Origin: Rhodobacterales bacterium UBA3089
GTDB taxonomy: Bacteria; Pseudomonadota; Alphaproteobacteria; Rhodobacterales; Rhodobacteraceae
Assembly (NCBI GenBank): GCA_002367255.1
Contig: DFBD01000051.1
Span: forward strand, 1-6,807
DNA length: 6,807 bases
Direction of reading: 5' to 3'
Of the stretch, positions 5,580-6,807 are shown in pieces. Numbering within the stretch: position 1 is the stretch's first letter; each line of letters starts with the position of its first letter. Made by a program: the position numbers and the translations under genes. The notes beneath the pieces are model-generated. The model was not told the origin of the DNA, searched no databases, and saw nothing but the letters and a program-made list of their open reading frames with translations.

Positions 5580-6212
5580 ATGCTTGAAAACGTAGGGAAT
5601 ATCCTCAAAGATTATCACGAAGAACATAGCTTGGATTTATCTTCAAGCGATTACCCTCCTGTTAGAACATCGCTCTTGCATCCGTACATAGAAGCTCGGG
5701 GTGTGGTGGACAGAATCGGCATCTATGAGGCTGATATCGAAACGAAACACATTGTGGCGCTAGTACAAAAGTTTCAGGGTGAAACTGGCCCATATAGTGG
5801 GACATTAGATCTTGCCAAGATTTACTATGCGAAAAATCATAACTATTGCTGGCGACGTTTCGGTGTTTGCAAAGAAATGTTCCACTGCATGATTGACCGC
5901 ACTATGGCCGATCGTGTTGCAACTACGAAGTCTTTGACTACGTTATTGGAATTGCTTGCTGCGGACACAACTGCTTTGACTGGTGATTTCGCTCCGCTAA
6001 ACCGTGAGCAGGAAGCTGAATTATTAGCACTGGAAACATTATTCCCTGTTGAGTTTAGGACAGACTATCTAGAGAAATCAGCGGACGAGGATACAATTAA
6101 GGCTTTTGCAAAGCAATTTTGTATCCCAGAGGAGTATGCACGTTTAGCTTGTCGCCCAACCTACAATCAGGCGGTTATTAGGATAAGAGGTCGCCTCGAA
6201 GACTTAAAATGA
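5580..6212 (+). CDS. ImmA/IrrE-like protein with degenerate zinc motif (KExxH)
   Basis: This 210-aa protein shows the layout of the ImmA/IrrE (COG2856-type) metallopeptidase domain. RRFGVCKEMFHCMID (92-106) lines up with the family pattern RRFxxAHELGHxxL. The first zinc ligand His is Lys98, while Glu99 and His102 remain. EAELLALETLFP (145-156) lines up position by position with the EANxFAxELLxP segment, keeping the third ligand Glu145. The C-terminal AKQFCIPEEYARLACRP (177-193) fits the helix-turn segment after the active site. Family members cleave phage or damage-response repressors; with Lys at ligand 1 it may be inactive, use another mechanism, or act as a sensor. The ATG has only a weak GGA seven bases upstream. 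AT-rich codons suggest transfer. The family call is by motif reading and not certain. Confidence 0.65.
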   Translation: MLENVGNILKDYHEEHSLDLSSSDYPPVRTSLLHPYIEARGVVDRIGIYEADIETKHIVALVQKFQGETGPYSGTLDLAKIYYAKNHNYCWRRFGVCKEMFHCMIDRTMADRVATTKSLTTLLELLAADTTALTGDFAPLNREQEAELLALETLFPVEFRTDYLEKSADEDTIKAFAKQFCIPEEYARLACRPTYNQAVIRIRGRLEDLK

Positions 6213-6240
6213 ACTTTATGCATGATAAGTAGATAAAGTT
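6212..6240. terminator. AT-rich hairpin between convergent genes
   Basis: AACTTTAT (6212-6219) and ATAAAGTT (6233-6240) are perfect 8-bp arms around 13 nt, beginning at the last base of the stop codon of the ImmA/IrrE-like gene and followed by TT. The stem is weak in GC. It may act as a poor terminator for the plus gene and for the convergent GFA gene ending at 6263. Confidence 0.45.
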
Positions 6241-6262
6241 TTCTGAAAATCAATCTACATCC

Positions 6263-6613
6263 CTAATCCAATAACTCCCAAGTATCCGCTCCATCAAACC
6301 GTCTTACCCTAACACCCTCCATATCCGCCTCGCTCGCCAGTTGGCAGTTTAGGGCGTAGCGGGAGCCGTCGGTGGCCATCCAGTGGGTGGTGCAGTTGCA
6401 GGTTTTGCAGGCGTGGAATTCGAGGTCTTTGTCGCCCCATACGTAGGCGTGGGTTGCGCCCTCTGGTGCTCTCAACGTCATTTTGGTTCGCTGGGAGTAG
6501 GCCCAACGGGTGTTGAGCCGCCGGCAGATGGAGCAGTTGCATGTGATTACGAAATCCGGTTGTTCCAGAATTTCGAATGTGACGGCGCCGCAGTGGCAGG
6601 AACCTTTGATCAT
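6263..6613 (-). CDS. GFA/CENP-V-family zinc-binding protein
   Basis: This 116-aa protein has the cysteine pattern of the GFA domain (glutathione-dependent formaldehyde-activating enzyme family, CENP-V fold): CHCGAV (6-11), CNCSICRRL (25-33) and CKTCNC (69-74). Cys6, 8, 25, 27, 30, 69 and 72 are probable ligands of two zinc ions. It is shorter than the founding Gfa enzyme (about 190 aa), so it belongs to the broad small-GFA group whose reaction is not settled; S-hydroxymethylglutathione formation should not be assumed. The start at 6613 has AGAGG seven bases upstream, and that site is inside a perfect hairpin. Upstream on the same strand, 58 bp away, ends a GcvT-fold dehydrogenase gene that may release one-carbon units, so co-transcription is possible. 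Confidence 0.92.
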   Translation of the reverse strand: MIKGSCHCGAVTFEILEQPDFVITCNCSICRRLNTRWAYSQRTKMTLRAPEGATHAYVWGDKDLEFHACKTCNCTTHWMATDGSRYALNCQLASEADMEGVRVRRFDGADTWELLD

Positions 6614-6617
6614 TTGT

Positions 6618-6651
6618 TAACCTCTCGGGCATAAGAATACGCGAGAGGTTA
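6618..6651 (-). promoter_or_regulatory. Hairpin sequestering the GFA ribosome binding site
   Basis: TAACCTCTCG and CGAGAGGTTA are perfect 10-bp arms with a 14-nt loop. In the minus-strand transcript the second arm contains the GAGAGG Shine-Dalgarno sequence and ends four bases before the AUG. No U-run follows, so a terminator is unlikely. The structure should block ribosome access until opened. Confidence 0.6.
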
Positions 6652-6671
6652 GGGGGGATGGTGCGTTGGCG

Positions 6672-6807
6672 TCAACCATCCGCCCTGATCGTCGCGTTTT
6701 TCGGGTCGTAGGGGCTGTCTTCGGTGATTTCGGCGTCCCAGAGTTGGTCGTGCATTTTGACTTTCAGTTTTTGGCCGACGTTTGCCAGTTCGGGGGGGAC
6801 GTAGCCC
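6672..6807 (-). CDS. C-terminus of a GcvT-fold dehydrogenase (dimethylglycine/sarcosine dehydrogenase-like), 5' part outside window
   Basis: Only the last 44 residues and the stop are present: GYVPPELANVGQKLKVKMHD, then WDAEITEDSPYDPKNATIRADG. The pattern VPxELAxxGxxLxV, a short strand, then DSPYDPxNxxIRADG is the C-terminal barrel of aminomethyltransferase-like (GcvT) domains, as found at the end of FAD-dependent dimethylglycine and sarcosine dehydrogenases. These enzymes oxidatively demethylate methylated glycines and pass the one-carbon unit to tetrahydrofolate or release formaldehyde. A stand-alone GcvT protein is an alternative, as the FAD domain is not visible here. The 58-bp gap to the GFA gene has no clear terminator. 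Confidence 0.7.
   Translation of the reverse strand, partial: GYVPPELANVGQKLKVKMHDQLWDAEITEDSPYDPKNATIRADG

Noticed and set aside
4892..6260. CRISPR array, tRNA or insertion-sequence ends in the AT-rich segment
   Set aside because: No repeat-spacer pattern of suitable length, no cloverleaf, no transposase and no matching terminal inverted repeats were seen.

Overview
The window looks like chromosome of an alphaproteobacterium, most likely a member of the Rhodobacteraceae (roseobacter group). I infer this from the protein sequences and the gene mix: a GntR/FCD regulator with an atypical SDR, an OmpA-type lipoprotein, an Ada-like methyltransferase divergent from nth, an nth–adenosine kinase pair, and a dimethylglycine/sarcosine dehydrogenase-type C-terminus. 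Moderate GC and good Shine-Dalgarno sequences fit. This is recognition by eye; no database search was possible.

Layout. Positions 1-1460 (minus strand) hold a two-gene unit: a FadR/PdhR-type GntR regulator followed with zero spacing by an SDR-family oxidoreductase that runs off the left edge. A split palindrome upstream of the regulator, with PdhR-like half-sites, may be its operator. Positions 1532-2214 (minus) hold an OmpA-domain lipoprotein with a strong intrinsic terminator. Positions 2327-3172 (minus) encode an AraC-HTH/O6-methylguanine methyltransferase protein that lacks the N-terminal Ada domain. It is divergent from nth (3258-3902, plus), and the shared 85-bp spacer has an inverted repeat containing an exact Ada-box octamer. 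nth overlaps a PfkB-type adenosine kinase (3899-4891) by ATGA. Together, 2327-3902 is a small DNA alkylation/base-excision repair locus.

Positions 4892-6260 are different. They are visibly more AT-rich and start with about 425 bp without a convincing gene. That stretch is dense in signals: an 11-bp-period tandem repeat, a perfect 14-bp palindrome and a perfect TTAA-N7-TTAA CtrA-type site. Next come a 59-aa protein of unknown function, an intrinsic terminator, and a 210-aa ImmA/IrrE-like protein whose zinc motif reads KExxH instead of HExxH. This is the most likely acquired segment and the best candidate for an undescribed system.

Positions 6263-6807 (minus) return to backbone. The C-terminus of a GcvT-fold demethylating flavoenzyme is followed by a small GFA-family zinc protein, whose ribosome binding site is buried in a perfect 10-bp hairpin. 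The pairing suggests a one-carbon/formaldehyde theme, but that is inference.
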